This document shows, piece by piece, positions 43,413-55,634 of a stretch of DNA of 64,000 nucleotides. Origin of the DNA: Cercophora sp. LCS_1 (taxonomy: Eukaryota > Ascomycota > Sordariomycetes > Sordariales > Lasiosphaeriaceae); assembly GCA_036250225.1 (NCBI GenBank), contig JAPZLL010000003.1:1488001-1552000 (forward strand), read 5' to 3'. How positions within the stretch are numbered: the first letter of the stretch is position 1; each line of letters begins with the position of its first letter. The translations under genes and the position numbers were made by a program. Below the pieces are notes generated by a model. The model ran no database searches. It saw nothing but the letters and a program-made list of their open reading frames with translations, and was not told the origin of the DNA.

Positions 43413-46052
43413 ATGCCTGTTCTGAACCTTGACCTGTTCTTTCGACGCCCCCTAGAAGCCCTCCTCGCGCCATTCCAAACTCTCTTTGCCTACCTTTTCC
43501 GCTCGACCTCTGCTGGTCTCTTTTTCCGTCGACGGCAAACACTCTCTCCATCTTCCAAAACAGACTCGACAGCACAGCCACGCAAAATGAGTACCAAGAA
43601 GAAGGTCGCGATCATGACGTCGGGCGGTGACTCGCCCGGCATGAACGCCGCCGTCCGCGCCTGCGTCCGCATGGCCATTCACATGGGCTGCGATGTTTAC
43701 TGCATTTACGAAGGTTACGAGGGATTGGTCCGAGGCGGTGACCTTATACGCAAGATGGAATGGCACGACGTTCGAGGGTGGCTCTCTGAGGGCGGCACCC
43801 TGATCGGCACCGCGCGGTGTATGGCCTTCTTCGAGCGGGCCGGCCGCTTGACTGCCGCCAAGAACATGATCCTCAACGGAATCGACGCTCTCATCATCTG
43901 CGGAGGAGATGGCTCGCTCACAGGAGCTGACAGGTTCCGTGCCGAGTGGCCCTCGCTGCTGGAGGAGCTTGTCGCAACCAAAAGTTTCACCAAGGAACAG
44001 GTCGAGCAATACAAGCACCTCAACATTGTGGGGCTTGTTGGGTCCATTGACAACGATCTCTCCGGTACCGATGCCACGATTGGCTGCTATTCGGCTCTGG
44101 CCAGGATTTGCGATGCGGTCGATCTCATCGAGGCCACAGCCTATTCCCACTCTCGCGCCTTCGTTGTCGAAGTCATGGGCCGCCATTGTGGTTGGCTCGC
44201 CCTGCTTGCCGGTGTTGCCACGGGTGCCGACTTTATCTTCATCCCAGAGAAACCTAGGGAGGACAACTGGAGAGAAGAGATGTGCGGTGTCGTGCACCAG
44301 GTTTGTCAATCCCAATGGTAAAGTAGGGGACTCAACTGATTAATTGCTACAGCACCGAAAACTCGGCAAACGGAAAACGATCGTTATTATCGCCGAAGGA
44401 GCACTTGACAGGGAGGGCAACAAGATCACGGCAGAAATGGTCAAGGATCTGCTTGCCGACAAAGACGGCCTGGGGCTCGATACCCGAATCACCACTCTGG
44501 GCCATGTTCAACGAGGTGGAACGGCCGTTGCGTACGACAGGATGCTCGGTACCCTTCAAGGCGTCGAAGCGGTAAAGGCAGTCCTCGAGGCCACCCCCGA
44601 AACACCTACCTGCTTCATCGCCATCACGGAAAACAAGATTACCAGGAAGCCCCTGATGCAAGCGGTTCAGGACACAAAGGAGGTGGCCAAGGCGATCCAA
44701 CGGCAAGACTTTGATATGGCCATGTCGCTCCGTGACGCCGAGTTTTCGGAACAATACAATTCGTTCATGATGACCACGGCTGTCCAGCTGGACAAGGAAA
44801 TAATGCTTCCTGAAAAAGAGGTATGTGCTTCCCTCGTAGTTGGCTGTTTTGGGTGCTAACCGAATCGTAGCGGATGAAAATTGGCTTTATCAATGTGGGT
44901 GCCCCGGCTGGTGGTATGAACGCGGCGGTGCGCGCCGGCGTAGCATACTGCTTGTCCCGGGGTCACGAGCCTGTCGCGGTTCACAACGGCTTCGCAGGCT
45001 TTGCCCGGCATCATGGGGACAGCCCACTTGGCGCCGTGCGGCCGTTCAACTGGCTGGAAGTTGATGGGTGGGCGAGCAAAGGCGGCTCGGAAATCGGAAC
45101 CAACAGAGAGCTTCCCAGCGAGTCCGGCATGGAGCTGATCGCCGACCTCATCGAGCAGTATGAGTTCGATGCGTTGTTCCTCATTGGCGGCTTTGAGGCG
45201 TTCCATGCTGTCTCCCAGCTGCGAAAGGCGAGGGACCAATACCCATCCCTTTGCATCCCTATGACCCTTCTTCCGGCTACCATCTCGAACAACGTACCGG
45301 GCACCGAATACTCGCTTGGCTCTGATACCTGCCTCAACGAGCTGGTTTCTTACTGCGACAAGATCAAGCAGTCGGCATCAGCAACTCGGAGACGTGTTTT
45401 CGTCATCGAAACACAGGGCGGTCGTTCAGGCTACGTTGCAACCCTCGGTGGTCTTGGCGTCGGTGCCTCGGCCGTTTATACCCCTGAGGAGGGCCTCAGC
45501 CTCGATATGCTCGCGGCTGACGTTCGTCATCTGAAGGAGGTTTTTGCCCACGACAAGGGCCAGAGCCGTGCCGGTCGTCTGATCCTGATCAATGAGAAGG
45601 CCTCCAAGGTCTACAACGCCAAGTTGATCGCCGACATTCTCCGTGACGAGGCGCACGGCAGGTTTGAGAGCCGTGAAGGTATCCCTGGCCATATGCAGCA
45701 GGGCGGTGTCCCCTCGGCAATGGATCGTTCCCGTGCTGTGCGTCTTGCCATCAGGTGTATTGAGCACTTGGAAAAGTATGGCAGGAAAATGCACAATAAG
45801 GTGAAGCAGGACCCAATGAGCGCATCAGTCATTGGAATCAAGGGTGCCAGTATCGTCATCACACCCATCAAGCAACTCGAGGAGGAGGAGACAGACTGGC
45901 CCAATCGACGACCCAAGGCTGCCTTCTGGCTTGGGATGAAGGAGATTGTCGATGTTCTCGGGGGGAGACCTACGTACGAGAGACCAGAGGCCGATCTCAC
46001 GGGTGTCAAGGCGAAGGATGTGAAGCGCGGGCTCGAGGGGTCAGATCAGTGA
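43413..46052 (+). CDS. PFK1: ATP-dependent 6-phosphofructokinase (eukaryotic two-lobe form)
   Basis: Cytosolic committed step of glycolysis: fructose 6-phosphate plus ATP to fructose 1,6-bisphosphate. Exons (43413 or 43587)-44300, 44353-44820 and 44871-46052. From the internal ATG at 43587 the product is 787 residues, the usual size in filamentous fungi; from 43413 it is 845. The N-terminal lobe is catalytic: VAIMTSGGDSPGMNAAVRA, CGGDGSLTGA, GSIDNDLSGTDATIG with the catalytic Asp, VEVMGRHCGWLA and HVQRGG. The C-terminal lobe begins MKIGFINVGAPAGGMNAAVRAG, keeps the fold but has changed catalytic residues (PATISNNVPGTEYSLG), and binds effectors. The optional first 58 residues are hydrophobic and Arg-rich (LDLFFRRPLEALLAPFQTLF) and are unusual for this enzyme. 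AAAATGAG at 43587 is the better start context. Confidence 0.96.
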
Positions 46053-48462
46053 GGTGTGTATATGCTGGGGATATGAGCCTATGGTTGGGTGCGCTTTTGG
46101 CGGCAACTGGGAAGGACTGATTGGGTATCGCACCCACTCCTACAACCTCCAACTTAGTATGTGAAATGAGGATAACGGCGAATCAAATAACCTGGAAGAC
46201 CGCGTCGCGCTTGCATCTCTGCTCTCTGTTGCTGCTACTGCACTCAACTCATGTCCCAGGGGAGCATTCGGCGAGCGCGGGTTTCTGCAAATAAGTTTTG
46301 CGTGACAGTGCCCGTAATTGAGGGGATGATCTAAACAAGGGGCCCGAATCGGGAGAAAATACGTACGGTGTAGAGAATTTGGCCCCTGGATGCTCGCATG
46401 GATGATCTGCATCAGCCTTTGATGAACCCGGGTACGAATCGCCTGTTTGGTATCGTGGACTTTCGGCGGGGACTGCCGACCAGGGAGAGAGGCCGAACTT
46501 GTAGGAAGTATGTTACGAGTTGCACTCATCGTCATTGATGGCCGCGGGCTCCGAGATACGTGCAATGGAGGAGGATTCTCTCGGGTTTTTTATGCAAGGC
46601 ATGCTTGGATGATCGCAGCATCTTGTGCCACTCGCTTGCACTGCCGGTTCTCTAACCCGTGCCGACTCTGCCTTGTTTGTGTAATGGTGGGTTACAGACA
46701 GCTAGACTGACACATGCGAGACGTGTCTCAATGTCGTCGGTTCGGTTGCCGATGGGGGAGGCGGGGTTATGTTTCGTACATGAGAGTCGGTTTACGTTGA
46801 AATGGGGCACTGATGTCACAGACAGGCAGGCGAATGTGTGGTTATATCATGGGACGCTGCACTGTGGGTTGTCGAAGACGCGGAAAACAGGAGAGCCAAG
46901 ATACCATCAAAGACCACTCGGTCTAGTCAGGCCTCGATTTCTCTCGAGTTTCTGACCTAGGACCGGTAGTCCTTTCGTCACAGGTAAGGTTTGCTCCCAA
47001 TGATTTCCACGGTGGGTGACTTTTCCTTGTCATCATGTCGCTCATGTCAGGCACCTGTCTGGGTCTGTCACCGAACACGGCGACCCGTGGGTGTGGGCAC
47101 CATATGTATGCTCAGTCAGCGAGGCGCAGGGTGCAGCGACATTGTTTGTAAGGGGGCTAATTGACCAGATGTGATTTAGGTGATAGACCTGGTGGGTTGG
47201 GTGTTATTTTTTTTTTTATTTTTTTTTCGTTTGATCAAGCCTGTTCCTTGGTGGATGACATGAGAAGGCTTTTGCAAAAACTTGGCGCGTTGGATGGAGG
47301 ATGTGATCTGGGTGAGGGTCGCGGTTCGCTGTTTCACTCGATCAAGTTGGGTAGCTCGTATGCCTGGGAACGGCTATGTTTGGGATGCGCTATCAGATCC
47401 GTGTGGGAGATTGGATGGTGAATTGATAGGGAGGTACTTGGCCATGTGTCAGGCTTGACGGCACAAGTAAGCTGACGATGGTGGAGCGGGAGGGGATTTA
47501 AGGGTAAACCTTGTTGGTGATTCAAGACCCTGGGAGACGGGACAGTTGAGATGGCCCCGCTATACCTAAATTACACCCCTGATTAGTGATGGTGTGTTTG
47601 CGATTGGGAGCCTCGAGCTTTGTGCGATCATCCGCAGGCAGGTTCGTCAATTGAGCTTCCGATGACTGGGAAATGAACTCTGATGCCTTACTTGGTATCC
47701 TGTGTGCAAATTGATGTGTTGGAACCTGGGGGGCAGTCAGGATGGGAAGGAGAATCGCACGGTCGCAACCGAGGGATCAACAAGGCCGGCGATCCGCGAG
47801 CGCGCTGCAAGCCGTAGGATTGCAACAGTAACAGAGCCAATGGCAGCAACGGCCGCTTGCCGAGGATGGTAAGGGCTGCCTCTCGCAAGTGTCTGGGTGG
47901 CCCGGGGTTTTGGGCAAATTTCAGAGCTGAGAGGGTCGTCGCTGCCTTGACTGCGCTGGTGTCAGCAAAGCAAAACAGCGCAACGGCCCTGTTACGGGCA
48001 GATTGGGGCTAATTCGGGTATCCCCGCCTGCCCCAGATGCGCGCGAGCTGGCGAGAGAACTTGGCGTGGGAGGGGCGTGACAAGACATCCTCCTGTCTCA
48101 CACACCCTCTGCTGTCTTCCCTCCCTCCCACTCACCCACCCGAGCTCACTGCTTCATGCAGCAGACTGCCATTCGTTTTTCCCTCCTCACATCCACACTC
48201 GTTTTTTTTCCCTCCCGTCTCCCTCTTTTCTCCGCTTTTTTTTTCCCCCCCCTCTGTGATCCCGCGTGTTTCGGCCCTCATTCTCTTGTCTCTGTTTGCT
48301 CTCTTGAGCGGGCGCCGGTGTGTCTCCTCCTGGATGGTGTGAGACTCGAATCTTCAGCTGCTGGTTCGCGCCCCAGGGAACTCAATTGGAGGGTAACCGT
48401 GGTCTGGAGGGGTCTCTCTGGCGACTACTTTTCGATAAAGGAACCGGGACGACTTCCTCACG
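46053..48462. other. Gene-free 2.4-kb spacer
   Basis: Between PFK1 and the lectin-like gene. It contains an interrupted poly-T (about 47208-47228) and, near 48080-48300, a strongly pyrimidine-rich CT/T/C tract. That tract is typical of fungal promoters and leaders and precedes the downstream gene. I see no supportable ORF, tRNA or rRNA. Confidence 0.55.
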
Positions 48463-50064
48463 ATGGCCCCGCGACTTTCAGCGGCGCTTTTCCTCGTAGC
48501 GGCCGCCGTGTCGCCATGCCAGGCCGCAATAGCAGCCTGGTGGAACGGCATTGCTCCTCAAATTCTCATCCAGAACGCAGATTCAAGTGACATTCGCCAC
48601 AGCGCTTGCAACCAGTTCGGCACCCCAGCGTACTCGCCGAGTGACAAAAAATATGTCTTGCCTCTTAATATCAAGGCGAAGCAGGGCACGCCGTTGGCGG
48701 GAGTGGGCTATTGGAATGAGATGACGACCATGTGAGTGGGCTTCAAGCATGTCTATGCACGCCCTGGGCCACTAATTCAGCACAGTGCCTCCATCTACTA
48801 TATCGAAGTAGGCGGCGCTGTCGCCAACATATTGGTGGAATGTGAAATGAAAACAGGCATATTCAGGAACACCGGCAACCGAATCGTCAGCGATGACGAA
48901 ACTACTGTCCACCAAAACACTTCTCTGGCTGCCGTTCTCCTTGGCGCATCAGGCGGGTACCGCGCTTATTTTCACGACGAAAACATGGCTATTAACGAGC
49001 TCGGATACACAAAGGACGGAGGCTGGGAATATCGAGGCATCGTATCCCCTGATCACCAGCAATGGCCGGCTCTCGGTGCCGCCTTCACTGGCAGTCAAAA
49101 CATCACGGTTGCCAGTGCCCGGGACAACGAGAACATCGAGACAACCAGGTTCTTCAGCGACCAAACCTGGCACATCACGACCCTCCCGCGTCCCCTTGAA
49201 GGCAACCTGACGACGCATCAGGCAAACGTCTCCGAGATCGCGATCAACGCAACAGCGACTGTCAATTTTACGTTGCCGGCCTGGAATGGCAAGCCCGGCG
49301 CTCTCGGTGTCAGCATCGACTCATCATACACTCGAAGTGTCTGGTACATTGGCAACGACAGCGCCTTGTACTCGGTCCGGAACAAGGACGGAGCATGGGG
49401 ACTCAGCCCCAATCAGTCTACCGCCTTCTGGCCCACGGCAGACGGACCAAACGCCGAGTTTGGCATTGCGAGCGACTTCAGGAGCAGCATGGTGAGACTC
49501 TATTACTTCGTCAAGGGTCAACTGGCAGAAGTCAAGTACGAAAGTGGTGCTTGGAAGGCCTGGTCGGCAGTCGCAACCCCGACACCAGTGTCTACCGATA
49601 CTCCTGGTTCCTCAGGCCCCGATAGTTCCGAGACGGAAGCAGCGTCCACCGGTCTTTCCACCGGTGCCAAAGCTGGAGTTGGTGTTGGCGTGGCTCTGGG
49701 CATCATTGCTCTGGGCGCTCTCGGCGCTGCCTTCTTCCTCATCAGGAAACGCAACAAGTCAGCTGCGGGCGGTACCCAGCAACCCCCTCCAGCTTCTCTT
49801 GACCATCCTTCACCCGTGCCCCCATACGGCTCACCAGGACAAAGCCCTGACTCGGCGAATTACGATCATTATATGTGGGAGAAGAAGCACGCGGGAGTGG
49901 CTCCTTACCCGCAAGCAGTTTACGCCCCGGTGCAGTTGGACGCCCCTTCACGGCCAATGGAACTTGCTGCGCCGCAGCCAATGTACGAACTCCCAGACCA
50001 GACATACTCCCATGAGCTGGTAGCAGACAACAACCCACGTCCTGCCGTCCCTCCAAAACACTAG
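48463..50064 (+). CDS. Secreted-type single-pass membrane protein with lectin-like ectodomain
   Basis: Exons 48463-48731 and 48786-50064 encode 515 residues. The acceptor at 48785 is the one that keeps frame; the AG six bases upstream does not. There is an N-terminal signal peptide (MAPRLSAALFLVAAAVSPCQA). The ectodomain of about 340 residues has recurring short beta-type units with aromatic/Gly patterns (GYRAYFHDENMAINELGYTK, GGWEYRGIV, SVWYIGNDSALYSVRNKDGAWG, MVRLYYFVKGQLAEVKYESG). These recall the bladed fold of fungal fucose-specific lectins. A Ser/Thr/Pro stalk follows, then one transmembrane helix (GVGVGVALGIIALGALGAAFFLI, about 385-408), a basic stop-transfer (RKRNK) and a Pro-rich cytosolic tail with Tyr motifs. 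Several N-glycosylation sequons lie in the ectodomain. The topology is clear; lectin function is inferred from pattern only. It could act as a cell-surface sensor or adhesin. Confidence 0.85.
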
Positions 50065-51157
50065 TCATGGTTACGGTTGCGTTCTCATAACCGGGAGGTT
50101 GGAAGCCGGTTTTTTTTTTTTGGGGGGGGGGAATACGGGGGGGTGTTGTGGTGTTTGCAGAGGAGGATAATACCTGACGGATCTAGTGTCGTGATGAACA
50201 TCGACACAGACAGAGGGGCAGGAACCACTGACGGTAGTCCGGCGAGCCATATGAGCGGGCAGCTGCGTGTACTGCCGCTGGCTTCATGGTCGGGTTCATC
50301 GATCAGGGAAAACATGAACGGTATATAATTTATATTCTCAAGCTATCTCCTCGAGACGCAGATTCTTGTATTTTTGTCTGGCCTATTGCATGGGGCGGCG
50401 TAGCTATGTTCAATTTATTTCACAAACTCACCTTTTGAAGTGCTTGCTTGAGGCGTCGTCATACTAATCGCTGGCAATGGACCTTGATACTTGCGCTTGG
50501 TACGTAACCAATGTACTACAAGTCAAAAAAGTGCTCGTACGAGCCATCAGATCGACAAATTGATGTATATCATCAGACAAGATGCTTGCCTGGGACGCTT
50601 CATGTTGTTTCAAACGAGTTGGCATGGGGTTTCCGGTGCGGACCTTGCTCCAAACGCTGCGCCTCCATTCCCCTTGACACGCAGTCCAACTCGAAGGTAC
50701 AACGGGTATTGCTTGTTCAGACAGTTGTTATCACCAAGATCAAGGGAGACAGACTGGTTTTGGTCGTGCATTTGACCCTATGGTACTGCCATACCCTGCT
50801 GTCAGGCTCATGCTCATCCACTCGGACGAGCCCGCAGCCCTGTCACCCAACTGGGTGTGCCGGGGGAGATCAAGTGGTCCAACTAAGATAAACTCAGTAG
50901 GATTCCCGACCTTCATTTCTCCCAGTTTGTCGACAAATGGCACAAAATGGCCTCAACGATGCGAGAAACTTCCAGCAAAGTCACCAGAACCAACCTCCGT
51001 ACTCCTTCCCACATGTGCCGTGAAGCAACTCCTCTTTACACCCTGTCCATCCACGGAGCGACTCGCCAAACTCCAAACCCTCCAGTGCAGAAAAATACAA
51101 AATCCAGACAAAAGGGACTGTCTGACATAAGCAAACTGTCCCAGAAACACGTCGAGC
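50065..51157. other. Convergent spacer with a T/G homopolymer tract
   Basis: 1.1 kb between two convergent stop codons. Just past the lectin-like gene is a T run of about 12 directly followed by about 10 G, then a further run of seven G (50109-50144). No gene was seen. Confidence 0.5.
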
Positions 51158-54100
51158 TTAGCTGACGCCAAACAAGTAGCGGAGCTCGGTCTCGCCGAGT
51201 CTCCCCAGGTTCCTCGCCTGGCCCTCGTCAAGAGCCGACTCGACAAGCTCTCGCTTCTTCTCCTGCAAAGCGATAATCCGGTCCTCGACAGTATCCTTGA
51301 TCAAAATCCTGTGAATCTTGACCTCTCTCTGCTGGCCGATTCGATGAGCCCTGTCAACGGCTTGATTCTCAATGAACGGGTTCCAGACTGTGTGACTCAA
51401 AAGGTTAGCACCACCGCAAACGTCATAATGGGATACTAAACGTACAAGGGTCCGCAATAATCACATGGTTCGCAACCGTCAGGTTCAAGCCTGCGTTTCC
51501 TGCGCGCAGGGAAACGAGCATGACTGTGTTGTACGGGTCGTTGACGAAATCGTCGACGGCCTTGTCGCGCTGCGTTGTTGACATGCCACCGGTGTAGCGC
51601 GAGTACTTGAGGCGTAACTTGTATTTGACCTGGCATTCGATAAGATCAAGGAGCGATGTCCACTGGGAAAAGATGATGGTCTTTTCGCCCTTGGTCTGTT
51701 GTTGAATCTCGGCGAGGAGGTCGATGATCCTCGAGACCTTGGCCGAGTCCAGCCAGTTGTCCCGAAGGTAGTGCATATACCGACGGCGGGCTTCTATGCT
51801 TTTGCCAGCTTCATGGCGCAGGCTGGCCAACTGGTGCACTTCGACCTTTGCGGGCTTGGGCTTCTTCAACTTGGCGGGCTTCGGGTCCTTCTTCTTGGCC
51901 TGCTTAGCCTTCTTTTTCTCAGCTCGCTTGGCCTTTCTCTCCGCAGCCGCAGCCGCCAGCTCGGCATCGATCTCGGCATCATTCTCGTCTTCGGAGTCCA
52001 CGTCTCCATCGGGAACGATGAAATCTTCGAGACTCGCAAGCGACTCCGTATCATCGTCGACTTCAGAGTCAGACTCGCTGCTGATGTCGTCGTCGTCGTC
52101 GTCGTCCAAATTGTTGTCTGCCTGGTCAAGACGCGGCGGCGCCTTTTCGGGCATGTGCACAGAGACGAATGCTGAGTATTTGATCACCTTTTTGGTGTCT
52201 ACAGCACCGCGACAAACCGGGCCTGAAATCTGATTAGCGTGATTGTGACCGCCAAAAGTCAGAACAATACTGACACTTAGCCAAACCATTTTCATTGCCA
52301 GTGCGAATGTTGTCATTTGCCGCGTTGGCCGTGAGCGAGGCAAAACACTCGGTACCTATATTCGGTCAGCTCCCCTTCCGGCACATAAGGGTTTCGAATC
52401 TGGGGCAGCGTTACAGGTGTCGTGTCCACAAGGATATATGAGTGTGGGATCATCCACCGCATCGTAGCAAATCGGACCTTGAAGGTGTTAGCACGCGCAG
52501 ATAACCTTGACAAGAAACCCCTACATTCAAAGACACCTATGGCTTTGATACGATCGACGACATTACTCTCTAGCGTCTTGGCGAGACCAATCATGAGGTC
52601 CTCTGACACTTCACTGGTGCCGACACACTCGTAGTCAATGAGATGTGGATGGCAGCACGCTTGTCGTAAGCGGAGAAGCAAGACCTAGGAGTGAATTAGT
52701 ATTTGGACTCTTCAGGTTGAACGGGGTCGACTCACCAAGATGTTGCTGTAGTTCTTTCCAACCGTGCCCGCTCGCAGGTACTTGTTCAATTGAACCTGAC
52801 TCGATGCCTCAAGGTCTATGTAGAACTTGGACTCATCCTGCAGCGGTCAGCACCGGGTTTAGCCGTCTAGACCGCACGCGCCAACATACATCTGAGAAGA
52901 CAACATTTTCGTCTTGGTGAATTTTTGGCTTCAGCTCCAAAATCGGCTTGCCATCGATCATGGTGCTCTTGGTCCGTCTCAGCATGATTGCCTGTTGTAG
53001 GTCAGCACAGAGTTTCTCGACAGCCAGCAACGCGCAATACGAAAATGGATACAAGTGTGCCAGCAACATACCTTGAGAACAGCCTGGAGCTTCCGCATAG
53101 ACTCGTCAGTGTCGTAGCGGGTTTGGCGCCCTGGCTTGGCTGTCAGGCTTTTGAAGTCCTAGACCGGTCAGTCCTGAGTTTAAACCTTGGATAGCAGCAG
53201 CCAAGAATTACCTTCGAGAAGAGCTTCTGATTGCTATACGGCTTGATTCGCAGAAACCGGATGAGCGGGTAGAGTTCAGTAACTCCATTCATGATGGGGG
53301 TTCCAGTGAGGCACCTAGAAGCCATTAGTCTCCAAAACCAACGCAGCAGACACCTTGATTGGGGCTAACCATCTGTAAGTCGCCGTTATCTGAGCACAGC
53401 CCCTGGAACTCTGAGTTGAGGCGTTCTTGATACACTGAGCCTCATCAAGAAAGATGCGGAAGAACCTGCTTGTCGGATGAAGGATAGGGCACTTCTTGAG
53501 GAGATCTTTGTCCCGTGCCGCCTCGTAATACTCAGCACCTTGCATTCGTGCTACGTGTTCCTCATATCGCTTCCACTCGGCCGCGATCGAGCCATAGGTC
53601 GTGAGCACAACGTCATAGGTACACATTCTAGAAAGAAGAGACTCAATGTCAGCGATGCATGATTTTGGGGGAGGAGAGGGTTGGTTGATGGGGAGGCAAA
53701 GGGGAAAACATACTGCTGAAAGCTTAACTTTTTCGACTTCTTGAGATTGTAGCAGGAAAGACGGCTCGAAGACCTTATCTTCTTCTTGATCTCAGATTGC
53801 CATTGTGTGATGAGAGCAACCGGCCCGATGATCAGATTGGTCTTGTTCTTATCGTCATCCGATTTGCGGCTCACCATCAACGACAGGGCGGAGATCGTCT
53901 TGCCGAGGCCCATGTCGTCTGCCAATATGCCGCCCTTGTTTGTCCCCTTCTCCATATTCGTCATCCAGGTCAGTGCAAGCTGTTGATGCGTGTATAGAGG
54001 ATACTTAAGACCATCGGGGGTTTCGCCGCGCTCTTCTACTGGGATTTCCATGTCGGGTCGGATGTTTGCCAACAGGTTTCGGATCTCTTCACTCGTCTTA

Positions 54101-55634
54101 CGAGGATCCTCGACGAAGTCTTGGAGCTCTTGCATGCGAGCCCGGAACATGTCAGGAAGTGGGTTCCCCTCTGAATCTGTGAAATTGGTGAAGTCATAGG
54201 TATTGTGACGATTGATGATCGAGCCCAAGCTGGGCGCATTGATTCCATGCTGAGAGAGGTAGCTACCGCCATTTAAAAAGCCCGGTCGATCCAACACTGG
54301 GAAAGCACTAAGTCCTTGAGGTTGCCCAAACTGCGAGGCCAAGTGTGAAGTCCCGTAGCTCTGGAGACCCGAGAGATATTGAGGCTGGTTATTGAGTGAT
54401 AACGCCGCTTGGCGGGATTGCTCAATGGTTGTAGGAGGCCCGGTCGCATAGAAGGGCGGCAATCCCAGACTTCCAGTTCGGCTGAACTGAGAGGACTGCG
54501 GGTCTTGGTCATCTTCATCGGAACTGTCGAAGGTTCCTGGCATCCGGTGGGGGCCAAACCCATTTCCAAAAGCGCTCCCCCCTGCTTTGGCAGGCGAAGT
54601 TGAGGGACCCGAGTTCGAAAAACTCGGGTGGCCTTGAAGCATGCTTGGCAACTGCCCAGCTCCTAACCCAGCGGTAGAACGAGAACCAATACCCGGCCCG
54701 GGTCTGTCTATGTTCCTTGCCCACGGAACGGACCCCGCACCTTGGACAAAACTCGGCCCCGCGCTCGCGTTAGGATGCTGATAATGCTGGGCCGCTCGAC
54801 CGGCGGAGAGGATTGGAAGGCCTCGATTGGAAGCCTGGCTAAACGGAGAGCCAGTTTGAGATGAAGCCGACTGCGCGTTCGATGTATAAGCCGAAGACGA
54901 GGGCCCCGCTTGCTGCTGGAGTTGCCTGGCAAACTCTTCGTCCCTCTTATTACGTTCCACCCGCTCGAGCGCCGTCCGTTGTTGGGCCAGCACTTCCTTG
55001 CCGAACACCTTCTCCAGGCCTTCATCATCATCAACCCTGAAACTAATTAGTCAACTGCGTAAATAATCACTTTGGAGACCCTACCCCGTGAGATCAATGC
55101 ATGGAATGTCGTCCCATTCATCTACAGAAAATGGGTTGCTTCGTGATGACGGCCGTGAAGGAGTGGGAGTCGGCTTCCGGGATTTGGCCTCCGATCTACC
55201 CGTTGCTGCACCATTTAGATACGAGCTTCCGAAAGAGCGCTTTCGATCTTGCCAGGGAGCCCCCCCCAATCGCGGGTCGTCGAAGGGGTCCATGTTGGCC
55301 GATATTGAGGTATGGCGCTGGACGGAAGCTGAGGAGACAGGTTGTCAGCTTTTGAAGGGTCGATGGCAGAAGAAAAGAAAGTTTGTCGTCCCTTACCTCG
55401 AGATTGGCTAGCACGAGCACCCGCTAGCTCTTCCTCGATTCTCGATATGTCGCGCTTGAGTTCCACGAGCTGACCCGAGACCTCGTCGGTCTTTGGGATG
55501 TTATCGCCCTCGGTAAGAGAAGCGTAGAGGGTTTGCTTTAGAATCAAGCTGTCCTCGAGGTCGTCGATGTACTCCTGGTTGGACTGGGACAGCCCGGTTG
55601 CGGGGCGTACAGAGGTGGGACGGTTTGAGGCCAT
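51158..55634 (-). CDS. ULS1: SNF2-family ATPase with embedded RING finger (Uls1/Ris1-like)
   Basis: Predicted nuclear DNA translocase and SUMO-targeted ubiquitin ligase. Thirteen exons on the minus strand: 55634-55397, 55328-55085, 55036-53714, 53627-53370, 53314-53212, 53158-53072, 52991-52890, 52837-52736, 52684-52525, 52477-52415, 52355-52275, 52222-51446 and 51387-51158. All phases close to 1255 residues. The N-terminus is disordered and includes PCIDLTG, a good SUMO-interaction motif. The ATPase lobe shows YPLYTHQQLALTWM, Walker A DDMGLGKT (about 530) and the DEAQ box. After LLRLRQACCHP, a RING (CPICYD ... PCGHDTCTEC ... CPVC, about 873-928) interrupts the helicase. The C-terminal lobe ends AHRIGQQREVKIHRILIKDTVED. 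RING placement is shared with Rad5, Rad16 and Uls1. There is no HIRAN domain, which argues against Rad5, and the YPLYTHQQ region resembles Uls1 and fission yeast Rrp1/Rrp2. Confidence 0.92.

Noticed and set aside
43452..44315. 287-codon antisense open frame over PFK1 exon 1
   Set aside because: It is entirely opposite highly conserved phosphofructokinase sequence, and no motif is seen.
46140..46565. Minus-strand open frame downstream of PFK1
   Set aside because: Weak composition, no motif and no splice signals; likely chance.
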